A DNA stretch of 64,000 bases from Emiliania huxleyi CCMP1516 (taxonomy: Eukaryota > Haptophyta > Isochrysidales > Noelaerhabdaceae): positions 50,969-114,968 of the forward strand of contig NW_005200146.1 of the NCBI RefSeq assembly GCF_000372725.1, in the 5' to 3' direction. Numbering within the stretch: the first letter of the stretch is position 1; the number at the start of each line of letters is the position of its first letter. Positions 20,080-30,533 of the stretch are shown piece by piece. The notes below the pieces were generated by a model, which ran no database searches, was not told where the DNA came from, and worked only from the letters and a program-made list of their open reading frames with translations. The position numbers and the translations under genes were made by a program.

Positions 20080-21268
20080 TTCTTCTGGCTCACCCTCGCC
20101 GAAGCCTTCGTCAGCGAGGCATCCCGGCGGGGCGGCCGCTACAAGACTGGCAGGTGCAAGAACCACAAGTGCTGGCGCGAGGCGATTCGTTTCGTCGCAG
20201 TCAGCCAGGAGGGGGCTGGCGCCTTCCTGAATGCGATCCCCATGCGGGATGATATGAAGATGGAGACGTGGGCGATGCGCATTACAGTTCAGCGCCGCCT
20301 CGGCCTCCCGCTCGATGTTGCCTGCCAGGCGGTGGAGGCGGGCAAGAAGGCGCCAAACGGCAAGCCGCACGAAGAACTCGGCGATGCCGCAATGGTCAAC
20401 CCGCGTGCGAAGCACGCGACACGACACAAATACCTGCTCAAACGACTCGTCAAGACCCTTCGCTCGGCGTGGGGCATGCTCATCGAGATGGAGCCGACTG
20501 CACACCTCAGTTACAGTAACCCAAAACAACCTGACGTGGCGGCGGCGAACATCGGCAAAGGGCATGTGCGCCTCGTTGGCGACTTGAAACTCACGAGCTC
20601 GCTTGCTTGCGTGCAAGGGTGGCGATCGGCTCGGCTGGAAGGGGGCTTTTGTCGCCTTCGGCAACACCGAGCGGGCGCTGCTCGACTTAGTGTTAGGGCA
20701 TACTGCATGGCCGCGGCCGGAGGGGGGGGGGGAAGGGGGGAGGGAGGCGGAGGATGCAGAGGCGGATGCGGCGGCGGCGGAAGAGGAGGAGGGGGAGAGT
20801 GAGGGGGAGGCGGCGGCGGGGGCACCTGTGACGGCCCGCTACGAGAAGGGCGACTACCGGTTCGCGCGGGAGAAGAATTGCGACCTGCGTTTGCTCGACT
20901 TCGAGACGTTCGGCGGCTTCGGGGACGGCGTCCGCAAAATTCTTCGGCAGGCGGCGGACCAGCTGAGTAACAAACTTTCGCACGCTCAGCACCTCGATGA
21001 GGTCACATGGACCACCAAGAACTGGCACGGGCTGCAGATGCAGCGCTTGTCTGTCGTTCTCCACACCGCCGTGGCGTGGCAGACGGTGAACGAGCTAGCG
21101 TGCGGGGACAGCGGCATTGTGCACGGTGCTAAGTGCATTGCCGCTCTTAACGGAGGGTCGCTTAGGCGGCTCCGGTGGTGTGCCGGTGATAGTACTAGCA
21201 CGCGCCAGTTCGCACCTGTGTCGAGCCTGTCTGCTGTGAGAGAGAGTTCTGTTGTTTAAATTCTTTTG
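20080..21268 (+). mobile_element. LINE-like retroelement copy 1, C-terminal part, frameshifted
   Basis: Encodes the region after the reverse transcriptase of a non-LTR element: FVAVSQEGAGAFLNAIP, RRLGLPLDVAC, then RHKYLLKRL, EP, QPDV and VGDLKL. The PDV...DLK spacing resembles a PD-(D/E)xK restriction-like endonuclease, known from R2-type elements; that is an inference. Compared with the copy at 44697-45318, a 4-nt duplication (TTGC, near 20605) shifts the frame after LTSSLAC; the correct frame resumes at about 20609 and runs to 21259 with an acidic low-complexity segment and a VNELACG/HGAKC end. The copy starts at a GAATTCTTCTGG junction (20089) and ends at AAATTCTTTTGG (21258). It is 5'-truncated, as is usual for LINEs, and is a pseudogene. 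Confidence 0.65.
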
Positions 21269-21283
21269 GTTTGAAGTGCCACG

Positions 21284-21430
21284 GACGGCCCGCGATGTGT
21301 CACCGTTCAAGTTAAAAAGTCGTAACTTCTTTTTTGGACGCAAAGGGTTCTTATGGACGCAAACGAGGTGTTATAACACCATAAGAAGTTAAAAAGGCGT
21401 AACTTCAACGGTGACACCTCGCGGGCCGTC
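21284..21430. mobile_element. 147-bp MITE-like element
   Basis: The ends are inverted repeats: GACGGCCCGCGATGTGTCAC at the left and its complement with one change at the right. Further in, AAGTTAAAAAGTCGTAACTT pairs with a second arm. The inside is AT-rich and non-coding. It sits directly after the LINE-like copy's 3' end. No clear target duplication is seen. Confidence 0.65.
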
Positions 21431-22340
21431 TTTCGCTCGCTGGAGGCTCCTTTACGCTTTAGCGCCGTCTGTCGCGGGGGAAGGTGACTGCACCAAAACC
21501 CGCGAAGAATCGAGAAGGGAACTTGAGATTGGCCTGCGCCGCATTTAGATATAGTGTCCAGTGGTCGAATTGTGTCGGCGGGCCGAGTGTCGTTTCGCCT
21601 CTGTCTCCTCTTACCTCTAGCTCTACGCTCTAGTACGGCTTCACACAGAGGGTGGAGGGTGAAAAGGGCGGAAAAGGAGGGTAGCGACCCACTTCGCCAC
21701 AGACGGTCCCGCGCCTCGCCACTATGACGGCGACACGGCCGCAGCTCGTGTGCGTGTCGCCGTCTTTGTCCGGAGTGAAAAGTCCAACGCGCTCGTCGGT
21801 GGCGGCTTCCCTCAACCTGCGCCGCGCTCGGCGAACCTCGACAGCGCCTTCGGTGGCATGCAGCTCTTTGCGCCTGAAGCCTGGAAAGCAGCTCCTCTGC
21901 TGCTCACACACTCTGCACAGCTGACATAGCCTACTGTGCGGCTGCCACAGCTGTGACAGCGATGGGCTCGCCCTCACTGGCCCTCAGTCACTTGTGCTGC
22001 GGCTTGTGTGAGCGACACTGCTCGGCGACTGCCGGCACACTGTGAGACCATGGGTGTGAGGTTAAACCACGCTACCAGCGCTTGGTCACATCAGCCCTGA
22101 GGTCAGATCCTTCTACTCTGTTAGTGACAAGACTTGTCTACTCGCTGGAGCCGAGCAGGAGGGCCCGGCGCACAACCCCTGGTCAACTCACCGAACCCTC
22201 CACACCCCGTAGGGGAACTATAGGTGTAGCCTAGTAGAGATGTCCGTGTTTTTATTTGTTTATTTGGTGTGGAGAAGTTTAGAGTCGTTAGACCTTACCT
22301 GTGCTGACTTCCGTACTCGCTGGTGAAAAACAGCGTAGCT
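21431..22340. other. Intergenic, no supported gene
   Basis: A minus frame at 21630-21977 is open but has no recognisable feature. 22230-22300 is relatively AT-rich and lies 3' of the transporter gene. Confidence 0.4.
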
Positions 22341-25300
22341 TCAAGGAGGAAGCGCTGGCGGCGCAGCGGGCGGCACGTCGGCGGCGTCGGCCAGGAAAAC
22401 GAGGCAGCCCGCCGAGACGACGCAGCCCACGACGAGGGTGAGGCCGCCGCCGAGGGCCATGAAGTCTGTGAAGGCGTACCCCCCGCGGCCGAGCACCATG
22501 AGGTTGGTCTGGTAGCCGATCGGCGTCGCAAAGGCGGAGGAGCCGCCGAGCATCATCGCGACCATCAGCTGCTCCGAGTTGAGGCCCGGCACGCGCACGT
22601 CGCGGAGGACCGAGTAGAAGGCGACGACGGCGGCCGAGTTGGAGACGAAGCACGAGAGGGCGGAGGTCGTGAGGTAGATGCAAAGCAAGAAGCCGAACGA
22701 CCCCAGCACCTGCAGCTCCACCAAGCCTGCGCCGAGCGCGGCGGCGACGCCCGTGTTGGTCAGAGCGGCGCCGGGCCCAAAGGAGCACGCGATCGTCAGC
22801 ACGAGGCGGTACGAGATGGAGCGCCAGGCCTGGGCGAGGGAGAGGCAGCCTCGGCTGAGCTGCGGACGCAGCCTCGGCGGATCTCGAAAGAGCTCGTGCG
22901 ATCTCGTGCCATGCCTGGTCGAGGGAGATGCAGCCGATCGAGACGAGGGCGTAGGCGATGGAGAGGGCGAGCGGCAGCAGGCTGACGAGGTCCAGCGCGG
23001 AGCAGACGAGCAGCAGCAGCAGCGCAGACAGCGACGCCGCGAGCTTGAGCCGCTCCTAATTAATTGATCACCTCCTGGTTAATTAATCACGAATTCGTTA
23101 ATTCGGCGCGAGCTTGAGCCGCTCCTGGACCACCGCCTCAACGGAGCGTGGCCGCCACGGCTGGGCGACGCGGCGCAGGAGGGCGAAGTGGTGCAAGATG
23201 CGGTTCGCCTGCACCCAGCTGTCGGGCGCCTCGAGAAGCAGCGTGTCTCCGGGCCGCAGCGGCAAGCCCTGCATGAGCTGAGGCCAGCCAGTCCCGACCC
23301 GCGGCCGCAAGCCCGGGGAGAAGCCGCGCGCAAGTCCGACCAGCCCAACCACCGGCGCGGACCTGGAGATGTGGGGAGATGTGGGGAGATGTGGGGAGAT
23401 GTGGCGAGATGTGGGGAGATGTGGGGAGATGTGGGGAGATGTAACACGGACCGCGACGGGCGGATCGGCGTAGGAGAGCCCGGCGGCACCGGACCGCGCC
23501 TCGCAGAGCCGGCGCCGGCAGTGCCGCCGGCGGCGGCAGTAATGCCGCCGGCGGCGGCAGTAGTGCCGCCGGCAGGGAGGGCGACGGCAAGGTCGGCGGT
23601 GGCCGCCCGGGCGCGGTGGTGTGCGGGCGGCACGCCCGCCCCCGGCGAGCGCGCCGCCGCGGGCGGTTGGAGCGGCGGCTCGGAAGGGAGCGGGGCGAGG
23701 AAGGACGCCGGGCGCGGAAGCGCCGCCCCCTCCGGCCTCGCGCTGCCCCCGCCTCCACCCCCTCGCGCCTCGCCGCCGCCGCCGCCCGCCGGGCCGCCGC
23801 CGCCCTCCCACTGCGAAGCACCGTCCTCGGCCTCCTCGATGCGTGCGTGGCCGACGGGAGCGGCGACTGCGTGATCGCTCGCAGCTGCGACTCTTCGAGC
23901 GGCGCCTACAATCTCGCCGAATCTCGAGGGTGAGCTCCCGGCCGAGATCTCGGGGGCTCGGAAACGCAGAGACAAAGAAGGACGTGCGGCGTCGCCGGGC
24001 GAGAGCTGCGCGGAGGAGGACGAGGAGGAGGAGCAGGAGGAGGAGCGGCGGAGGAGGGAGAGCGGCCCGCGCGCCGCCGCAGCCTCGCGCGGCGGCGCGC
24101 TGCTCTCCGCCTCCTCCTCGTCGAGAAGAAAGGCGTCGTCGCCGTCGGCGCTGCGCTCTGCCGGTCTCGTGTCGGCGCGTCGGCGCACAGCCCACACGTC
24201 GGCACCGCGCAGCACCGCGCACTCGGCCGCCTCCGACAAACGCAGGCCGACGAGGGGGGACTCGAGGGCGACGGCGGCCTCGACCAGCACCAGGTGGGCT
24301 GAGCGCGCGGCCGGGTAGCTCGGCGTCGACGCCTCGGGAGATATGGGGGAGATGTGGGGAGGTTGAACCTCGGGCCGGAGAGTGAGGCCTCGGATGCGGC
24401 GGAGATATAGGGAGATATGGGGGAGATGTGGGGAGGTTGCACCTCGGGCCGGAGAGTGAGGCCTCGGATGCGGCGGAGGTCATACACGGCCTGGGGGAGG
24501 CACCTAAAGTAGGACCACGCCCGCCCCTGCTTCTGTTTTTCGAAGGCCGTCCACCGCCGCGGCGAGGCCCCAGAGCAGCACCCGGTCGTTGGGCTGGAGC
24601 CGAATCCCGGGCCCCGCCGCTTCCTCCTGGTTAAGCAGGGAGCCAGCGGGGATCAGGAATCGCCCCCCACACAAGGTCGGACAGGGGGGGTCCACCCTTT
24701 CGCCCAGCCGGGCCTACTTAGGTACTCTCGGACGATTTCGGACGATTTCGGCGAGATTTGGGGGAGACCTCGGGGGCAGCCCGCCGAACCTCGGACGATT
24801 TCGGCGAGATTTCGGCGAGATTTCAGCTAGATTTTGGGGCAGAATCCCTCCCCCCCCCCCCCCCCTCTCCTCTCCCCCTCTCTCTCCCCCCCCAGCCGCG
24901 CCGGCGTGCAGCCGAGCAGCTGCGAGCAGTCGGGTCCGACGACAGCCTCGAGCGCGTAGCGAGGGCTGCCTCTCGACCCGAAACGGGCGGGGCCTCGGCC
25001 GGCCGGCGAGAAGGGCTGCGAGATGGGCGACGCGGGGACGGCGTCGACGGCACCATTGCTGCTGCTGTGCGCGGCTGCGGACAGCTCAAGTGTTCCTGGG
25101 AGTGGGTAGCTCGCCGTTGTAAGGCACGGGAGCTGCTCATGAACCACTCAGTGCGCGTCAGGCTGCGGTTGGGTGGGGGTGGGTGGGTTCGGGTACCGTG
25201 GGGTAGGGGAGGGTGGGTCAGGCACGCATGGAGCCGAGACGGCAGAAGGCCATTCTTGTCAAGTATGATTTATGATTCTAAATGATTGACAATTTCCCAT

Positions 25301-28300
25301 TCATTATTGGGCAGCGGTTGCGTGCCTGGCGCCGAGACGGGAGAAGGCCTAGTACCATACCTCCAGAGTCTCGAACCCAGTGTGGGTTCAGCTCCATGGG
25401 TGGTGTGGTAGAAGGTTGCCGCCCGGCGGCGGAGCTGCGCCGGCGCGCCGCCGGGAGCAGGTAGAGCCTCTGCAGGACCGAGCGACGCGCGCGGCGTAGT
25501 GCGGCGGTGGGGCCTCCTGCCTACGCGGTGAGTGGGCACGCCTCAGGGGGGGGAGGGAGGTAGGGAGAGTGCGTGTCCTCTCGAGGGCTAGTTGGAATAC
25601 GGGACCGCGTCTTCCGCTTCTAGGGCACGAGATACGGGGAGATACGGGGAGATGCGGGGAGACACGGGGAGATACGGGGAGGTATGGGGAGATCTGGGGA
25701 GATCTGGGGAAGATACGGGGAGACCTGGGGAGATACGGGGAGATACGGGGAGACACGGGGAGATCTGGGGAGATACGGGGAGATACGGAGAGATCTGGGG
25801 AGATCCAAGGAGACCTGGGGAGATCTGGGGAGATCTGGGGCCTGCTGCCTGGCTGGTGGCGCGGAAGGCGAGAGGCGAGGCGAGGGAGAGGTAGAGGAGG
25901 CCGACGGCGGCGGCGGGGAAGGCCACGAGTGTCCTCGAAAACATCGAGAGCCTAGTACCATACCTCCTCAGTCTCGAATCCAGTGTGGGTTCAGCTCCCG
26001 GGGTGGTGGTGTAGAAGGTTGCGGAGGCAACGGCGCTTCGGCGTTCGCTTCTATTCTGGCGAGTTGAGGACANNNNNNNNNNNNNNNNNNNNNNNNNNNN
26101 NNNNNNNNNNNNNNNNNNNNNNNNNNNNNNNNNNNNNNNNNNNNNNNNNNNNNNNNNNNNNNNNNNNNNNNNNNNNNNNNNNNNNNNNNNNNNNNNNNNN
26201 NNNNNNNNNNNNNNNNNNNNNNNNNNNNNNNNNNNNNNNNNNNNNNNNNNNNNNNNNNNNNNNNNNNNNNNNNNNNNNNNNNNNNNNNNNNNNNNNNNNN
26301 NNNNNNNNNNNNNNNNNNNNNNNNNGGTCGAGGCGCCGATAGCGTGCACATGCCTCCCAGCATCGACGCGAACGAAAGCGGCATCAGAAGCACCTTGGTG
26401 GCATCAGAAGCACCTTAGTCGCCGCAACAAGAATGATGATACGAATCGCTTCGGCGAGGAAGGCGAGGGGCAACGCCAGTGTTGTAGTTGCTGTGTGGGT
26501 AGTGTTGCTTGTGCCCTTGGCGCCTCGGGTGCTTGGGTGGGTGGGGGGGGGGGGGGGGGCGACCAAGGGCCGCGGCCCCGAGTAGCGCAGTGCCGTACGC
26601 TCCCTCGGGGTGTGGGTGGCAGTGCCAGCTGGCGGAGTGTCTTGTGAGTGTGTCTGTGTCGAGCATGGCTCTCCTCTGCTCTCTGACTCTGACTCTGACT
26701 CTGACTCGCTCCCCCCCCCCTTCTCGGCCTCTTGTCAGAGCCTGGTGTCAGTCGCTGGTGGGACTGTCTTCACCTCTCTGCATAGAGTACCCAACCCAAC
26801 CCGGTACCCGAACCCAATGAACTGGTAGGACTGTGTCTTCACCTCTCTGCATACAGACCCACCTTGACCGACAGGTTCGAACGCGCCGCCCACGTCTCGC
26901 TCACCTATGGCATTCCATTGGGTTCGGGTACCGGGTTGGGTAGGGTACTGCACCGCGCCGCCCACGTCTCACCGGCAGCAGCATCGCGACGATGGGCGTG
27001 TTGTTGAGGAAAGCCGACACGACAGCGACCTAATCATCGTCAGGAAGTATGAATGCTCAATGAGTCGCTCCCAGCTGTGGAAGGCCGACGGGGCAGCGGC
27101 CGGGAAGCAGAGGCGGAGGAGGGCGGTGACGTGGCCCGAGGGACGGCCGAGCAGCGGCCGCAGCATCAGCTCGACAGCGCGCGTCTCCTACGGGGAGGTG
27201 TGGGGAGATGTGGGGAGATGTGGGGAGGTGTGGGGAGATATGGGGAGATGTGGGGAGGTGTGGGGAGGTGTGGGGAGGTATGGGGAGGTGTGGGGAGGTG
27301 TGAAGAGATGTGCGGAGATGTGGGGAGATGTGGGGAGATGCGGGGAGATGTGGGGAGGTGCGGGGAGATACAGGGAGATATGGGGAGATGTGGGGAGATA
27401 CGCGGCGTCTCCTCGAGTGCGCGCGCGACGACGAAGAGCGCGCCGATGGAGAGGACCGAAGAGGAGCAGAAACCCGCCCACGCCTGCAGCCGAGACATGG
27501 CCGAGGTCCAGCCAAGAGAGGCAGCCGAGAGGCAGCCGAGAGGCAGCCGAGAGCTGGCGAGGTACTTCCAGCCTGCTGTGGGAACAGCTGACGCAGTCTC
27601 GCCGAGGCTCGCTCCAGCAGACTCGGCCAGACAAAAACCCCGAGAGGCGTGGGAGCACCTCGCCAGCCGAGAGGCAGCCGAGAGGCAGCCGGGAGGCAGC
27701 CGGGAGGCAGCCGAGAGGCAGCCGGGAGGCAGCCGGGAGGCAGCCGAGAGGCAGCCGAGAGGCAGCCGGGAGGCAGCCGGGAGGCAGCCGGGAGGCAGCC
27801 GAGAGGCAGCCGAGAGGCAGCCGGGAGGCAGCCGAGAGGCAGCCGAGAGGCAGCCGGGAGGCAGCCGAGAGGCAGCCGAGAGGCAGCCGAGAGGCAGCCG
27901 AGAGGCAGCCGGGAGGCAGCCGGGAGGCAGCCGAGAGGCAGCCGGGAGGCAGCCGGGAGGCAGCCGGGAGGCAGCCGAGAGGCAGCCGCAAAGCAGCCGG
28001 GAGGCAGCCGAGAGGCAGCCGGGAGGCAGCCGAGAGGCAGCCGCGAGGCAGCCGGGAGGCAGCCGGGAGGCAGCCGAGAGGCAGCCGGGAGGCAGCCGGG
28101 AGGCAGCCGGGAGGCAGCCGAGAGGCAGCCGCAAAGCAGCCGGGAGGCAGCCGAGAGGCAGCCGGGAGGCAGCCGAGAGGCAGCCGCGAGGCAGCCGGGA
28201 GGCAGCCGGGAGGGAGGGAGCCCACGCCTGCGCGTCGGAGATGACGCCGCAGAGCAGCAGCGCCTATGGGGAGAGATGGGGAGAGATGGGGAGAGATGGG

Positions 28301-28824
28301 GAGGTATACGGCCTCTAGGGCTCGAGATATGGGGAGATATGGGGAGATATGGGGAGATTGGGGGAGGTGTGCGCCACGGTGAGAGCGAGCATGACGAGGT
28401 CGGGGGGCGAGCCATTCGCCATCAGCAGCACCGCGGTGAGAAGGAGAGAGACCGTGAGGTACGACTCCCAGTTGAGGCACGCCTCGTCCGAGCCGACGCA
28501 CAGCTCGGCCGGCGGCACAAGCACGGCTGCCATCGTGAGGAGCACCACCCACGCCACCGTCAGGAGCACGACCGAGAAGGGCCGTCCTCTCATGAGGCGG
28601 CAAAGGCGATCGCAGGAGGAGCGAAGGCCGTCGGCACACACGCTGCGTGCCTCGCGGCTGAGCATCCCGGGAAACCGGTCCTTGGCTCGCGAAGCCGCCT
28701 CCGACGAGTTCTGAGGCTCGGCGGAGGCGGCGGAGGCAACCCGTGTGCCGGTCTCCGGGCTGCCGGGCAGGCCGACGAGCCTGCTAACGCGCCTGCAGAA
28801 CTCGCGGAGGCGACCTGTCTCCAT
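22341..28824 (-). CDS. SAC1/DASS-type anion transporter with RCK_C domains
   Basis: A fragmented gene read on the minus strand. Exon 1 (28824 to about 28385) has a cytoplasmic lead, a first helix (VVLLTVAWVVLLTMAAV) and WESYLTVSLLLTAVLLM. Further pieces are: SVLSIGALFVVARALEET (about 27405-27480); LRPLLGRPSGHVTALLRLC (about 27100-27180); exon 26973-27029, which reads VAVVSAFLNNTPIVAMLLP with AG and GTGAGA borders; KVLLMPLSFASMLGGMCTL (26345-26405, beside the N gap); TLVAFPAAAVGLLYLSLASP (about 25865-25945); RYALEAVVGPDC (about 24930); IRLQPNDRVLLWGL (about 24570); VLVEAAVALESPLVG (about 24270); LRPGDTLLLEAPDSW (about 23240); LLVCSALDLVSLLPLALSIAY (about 22970); and the last exon with SNSAAVVAFYSVLRD and FATPIGYQTNLMVLGRGGY, stop at 22341. 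SAFLNNTP and PIGYQTNLMV are hallmarks of DASS/ArsB-fold transporters; two RCK_C (TrkA-C) domains in the middle loop match algal SAC1/SLT sulfate carriers. Most introns contain minisatellites. Exact borders beyond those given are unresolved. Confidence 0.7.
23366..23445. repeat. GGAGATGTGG minisatellite in transporter intron
   Basis: About eight 10-bp units (one with GCGAGAT). On the gene's sense strand it is pyrimidine-rich (CCACATCTCC). Confidence 0.9.
24338..24482. repeat. 79-bp tandem duplication with GGGAGAT core
   Basis: Two copies of a unit that begins GGAGATATGGGGGAGATGTG and runs to GATGCGGCGGAG. The second copy borders the exon reading VYDLRRIRGLTL, so the duplication probably included an exon edge. 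Confidence 0.8.
25345..25422 (-). repeat. Family A introner-like repeat, copy a
   Basis: On the minus strand it reads CTACCACACCACCCATGG ... GAACCCACACTGGGTTCGAG ... GGAGGTATGGTACTAG|GC. The same repeat forms GC-AG introns in the GT47 gene at 59928-59994 and 60150-60230. Here it lies inside the transporter gene in its sense direction. Confidence 0.75.
25629..25850. repeat. GGGGAGATAC minisatellite in transporter intron
   Basis: About 22 units of 10 bp with variants GGGGAGATCT and GGGGAGACAC. It abuts the exon encoding YLSLASPLAFRATSQAAG. Confidence 0.9.
25949..26024 (-). repeat. Family A introner-like repeat, copy b
   Basis: Same repeat as 25345-25422, minus strand, ending GGTATGGTACTAG. 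The base after this AG starts the transporter exon reading LSMFSRTLVAFPAA, so the repeat's own end is the splice acceptor of that exon. Confidence 0.75.
26073..26325. other. Assembly gap (Ns)
   Basis: 253 N characters inside the transporter gene, directly after the exon with MLGGMCTL; the conserved continuation of that motif is lost in the gap. Confidence 1.
26789..26951. repeat. 33-nt inverted repeat pair in an intron
   Basis: The left arm at 26789-26821 (CCGGTACCCGAACCCAATG at its end) and the right arm at 26919-26951 are reverse complements with one mismatch. Each is next to a direct repeat (TTCACCTCTCTGCATA at about 26769 and 26838; GCGCCGCCCACGTCTC at about 26883 and 26955). It falls in the intron after exon 26973-27029. 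Confidence 0.75.
27190..27405. repeat. GGGGAGATGT minisatellite in transporter intron
   Basis: About 21 units of 10 bp with GGGGAGGTGT and GGGGAGATAT variants, between the exons for SIGALFVVARALEET and LLGRPSGHVTALL. Confidence 0.9.
27520..28215. repeat. 11-bp minisatellite, about 60 units
   Basis: Units are GAGAGGCAGCC or GGGAGGCAGCC, with rare CAAAGCAGCC and CGAGGCAGCC variants; an array of variants is itself duplicated (the variant block near 27985-28035 recurs near 28130-28190). Eleven is not a multiple of three, so all frames stay open and give false proteins (REAAERQPRGS or LPPGCLSAASR). It lies in the first intron of the transporter gene. Confidence 0.95.
28262..28370. repeat. GGGGAGAT minisatellite
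   Basis: Two short runs (GGGGAGAGAT and GGGGAGATAT types) split by CCTCTAGGGCTCGAG, at the 3' edge of transporter exon 1. Confidence 0.85.
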
Positions 28825-29285
28825 TGCGACAGCCGTCTCACGCTGGCGGCAGGGTTCCGGCTCCTAGCCAGATAGGGGGTCTGTGGGTGTGAGAACACAC
28901 ACTCGCCCACGGTGACTGGTTTTGACCGCCCCAGAGGACCCTGCAACAGGTAGGTACCCCCTATTATCCTCTTTTTTCGCTTCGCTGCGCGGCCTGGGGA
29001 TACTCGCTTAGTGTGTGGGTAAATAAACGAAAGTACCGTATACGGTGTGAGTGAGTTAGTATTCTTGATACGAAACCACGACGACACACACCAGTCGACT
29101 CGCATCGGTTGCCTCCATGAACGGCGGAGCTATTCTCGCGCCCACACCACACCTGGCTCCAACGTGGACACGCCCATAGCTGGGGACACTACTAGGTCAC
29201 GCATGGCATCAGATGTTTTATCTCTGGGCCCCGAAAGGCATCTCTAGCAGCGTCGTTACGCATGCGCCCTACGCGCACGCACGCA

Positions 29286-29384
<99 letters not shown>

Positions 29385-29675
29385 ACGCACACGCACACGC
29401 ACACGCACACGCACACGCACACGCACACGCACACGCACACGCACACGCACCGCATCGGTATAGAGATGAAGCATGCGGAGATGACGGAGAGCCGGCGTGA
29501 TGGCCTCGAGCCAGCTGACGAGGGGCCAGAGCCCAGAGGTGAGGCTCGTACCGATTGTGGAGCCCGAACAATTTGAGAGCGTTGCCAACGACCTGTCTCC
29601 ATTGCGCCTTGTGCTGCAAATCGTTCTTTTTTTTTGAGCTAGACTTCGGATGTTAATTGGATGAATTTCAGATAG
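28825..29675. other. Intergenic with CA array
   Basis: 5' side of the transporter gene, then a long microsatellite. The 39 nt near 29232-29270 (GGCATCTCTAGCAGCGTCGT) also occur, reversed, at 44677-44715 next to LINE-like copy 2. No gene is supported. Confidence 0.45.
29287..29450. repeat. CA then CACACG microsatellite
   Basis: About 42 CA units followed by about 13 units of a 6-bp CACACG repeat. Confidence 0.95.
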
Positions 29676-29882
29676 GCTCGAGCGGAGAGGGCGGCGGCGC
29701 GGGCGGCGCGCGTGGGTGGCGGCGCGGGTGCTCGCGCGGCGGGTGGAGGGGTGGTGAGGGGGGAGGAGGAGGTGCGGGTGCGGAGGCTCGACGAGGCGGG
29801 AGGGGAGGAGTGGCTCTCTGTGGCAAGCGCCCGGCTGCGCAGCGCCGCGGAGCGCACCGCGCTCGCGCGCTCCGACGGGCGG
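29676..29882 (+). CDS. Possible internal exon, unidentified
   Basis: An open frame with protein-like composition (RRLDEAGGEEWLSVASARL) that ends at a strong donor (CGG|GTGAGG). Neighbouring exons were not found. The opposite strand is proline/arginine low complexity. Confidence 0.25.
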
Positions 29883-30533
29883 GTGAGGTAGGAGCGCGCA
29901 AGCCATGATGTTTTCGAAGCCGGCGCTTACCAAAAGGCACAGGCACATGCATGCTGTATTGGTCCAAATCCCTTTCCATTTTAGTGTGTCCATTATAGAG
30001 CCGTAGTTCTTCAATCTTGTGCCTGTCACAAGTTATCAAGAGTGACGCCGAGAGAGCTAGGTCTCCCGCGGACACGCCGCGAAGGAACTCGAAGACGTAA
30101 GACTTAAGATGAGAGGAGGCGGGCGGGGGGGGCGGGGCGAGGCGGCTGTAGAAGGGGTTGCCGCCCTGCGCGGGAGCCCGCGCCCCGCGGGGACCGCGCC
30201 CTGTGTGCTGTGTCCGGGCGGGGGGCTCAATGTCAAAGGAAAGCACAAAGGCCGCACGCCGCAAAACTCATAAAGTAAAACTCAATTCTCTCATTCACGC
30301 GACATCTCACCATGCTCTATAATTCTCTATCCGGGAAATCGGTGTCTGTCTCAAAGCTCAAACACAAACGCACAGCCCCGCGGCCCAAGAGACACCTCGC
30401 TGCATCGCGGGGGGCGCGCAAGCACACTCATCACTGTGGAGTTCACTCCGAGAGAATTTTATTTATTCAAAGAGCCAATAAGAAATCTAGCACACCTAGT
30501 GGCTTGGGCTCGGCAGCTTGTCTGTTGTCAACT
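29883..30533. other. Intergenic, no supported gene
   Basis: A minus-strand piece near 30015-30115 (SYVFEFLRGVSAGDLALSAS) looks like coding sequence and may be an F-box-like exon fragment, but no splice partner was found. Confidence 0.35.

Noticed and set aside
20511..20825. Pro/Ser-rich minus-strand frame over LINE-like copy 1
   Set aside because: It is the complement of the element's acidic Glu/Gly stretch and is duplicated with the element.
25629..25850. GEIWGDxGRYGE and SPHISPYLPxSP frames over GGGGAGAT arrays, also at 23366, 27190, 48641 and 59443
   Set aside because: Ten-base minisatellites read in frame; their position in introns explains them.
27520..28215. Long open frames on both strands (REAAERQPRGS and LPPGCLSAASR repeats) that look like repetitive proteins
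   Set aside because: An 11-bp unit without stop codons leaves most frames open; the array lies between exons of the transporter gene.
29287..29450. Poly Thr-His, Cys-Val and Ala-Cys frames, also at 81, 18280, 47398, 55711 and 62432
   Set aside because: They are translations of CA/GT microsatellites.
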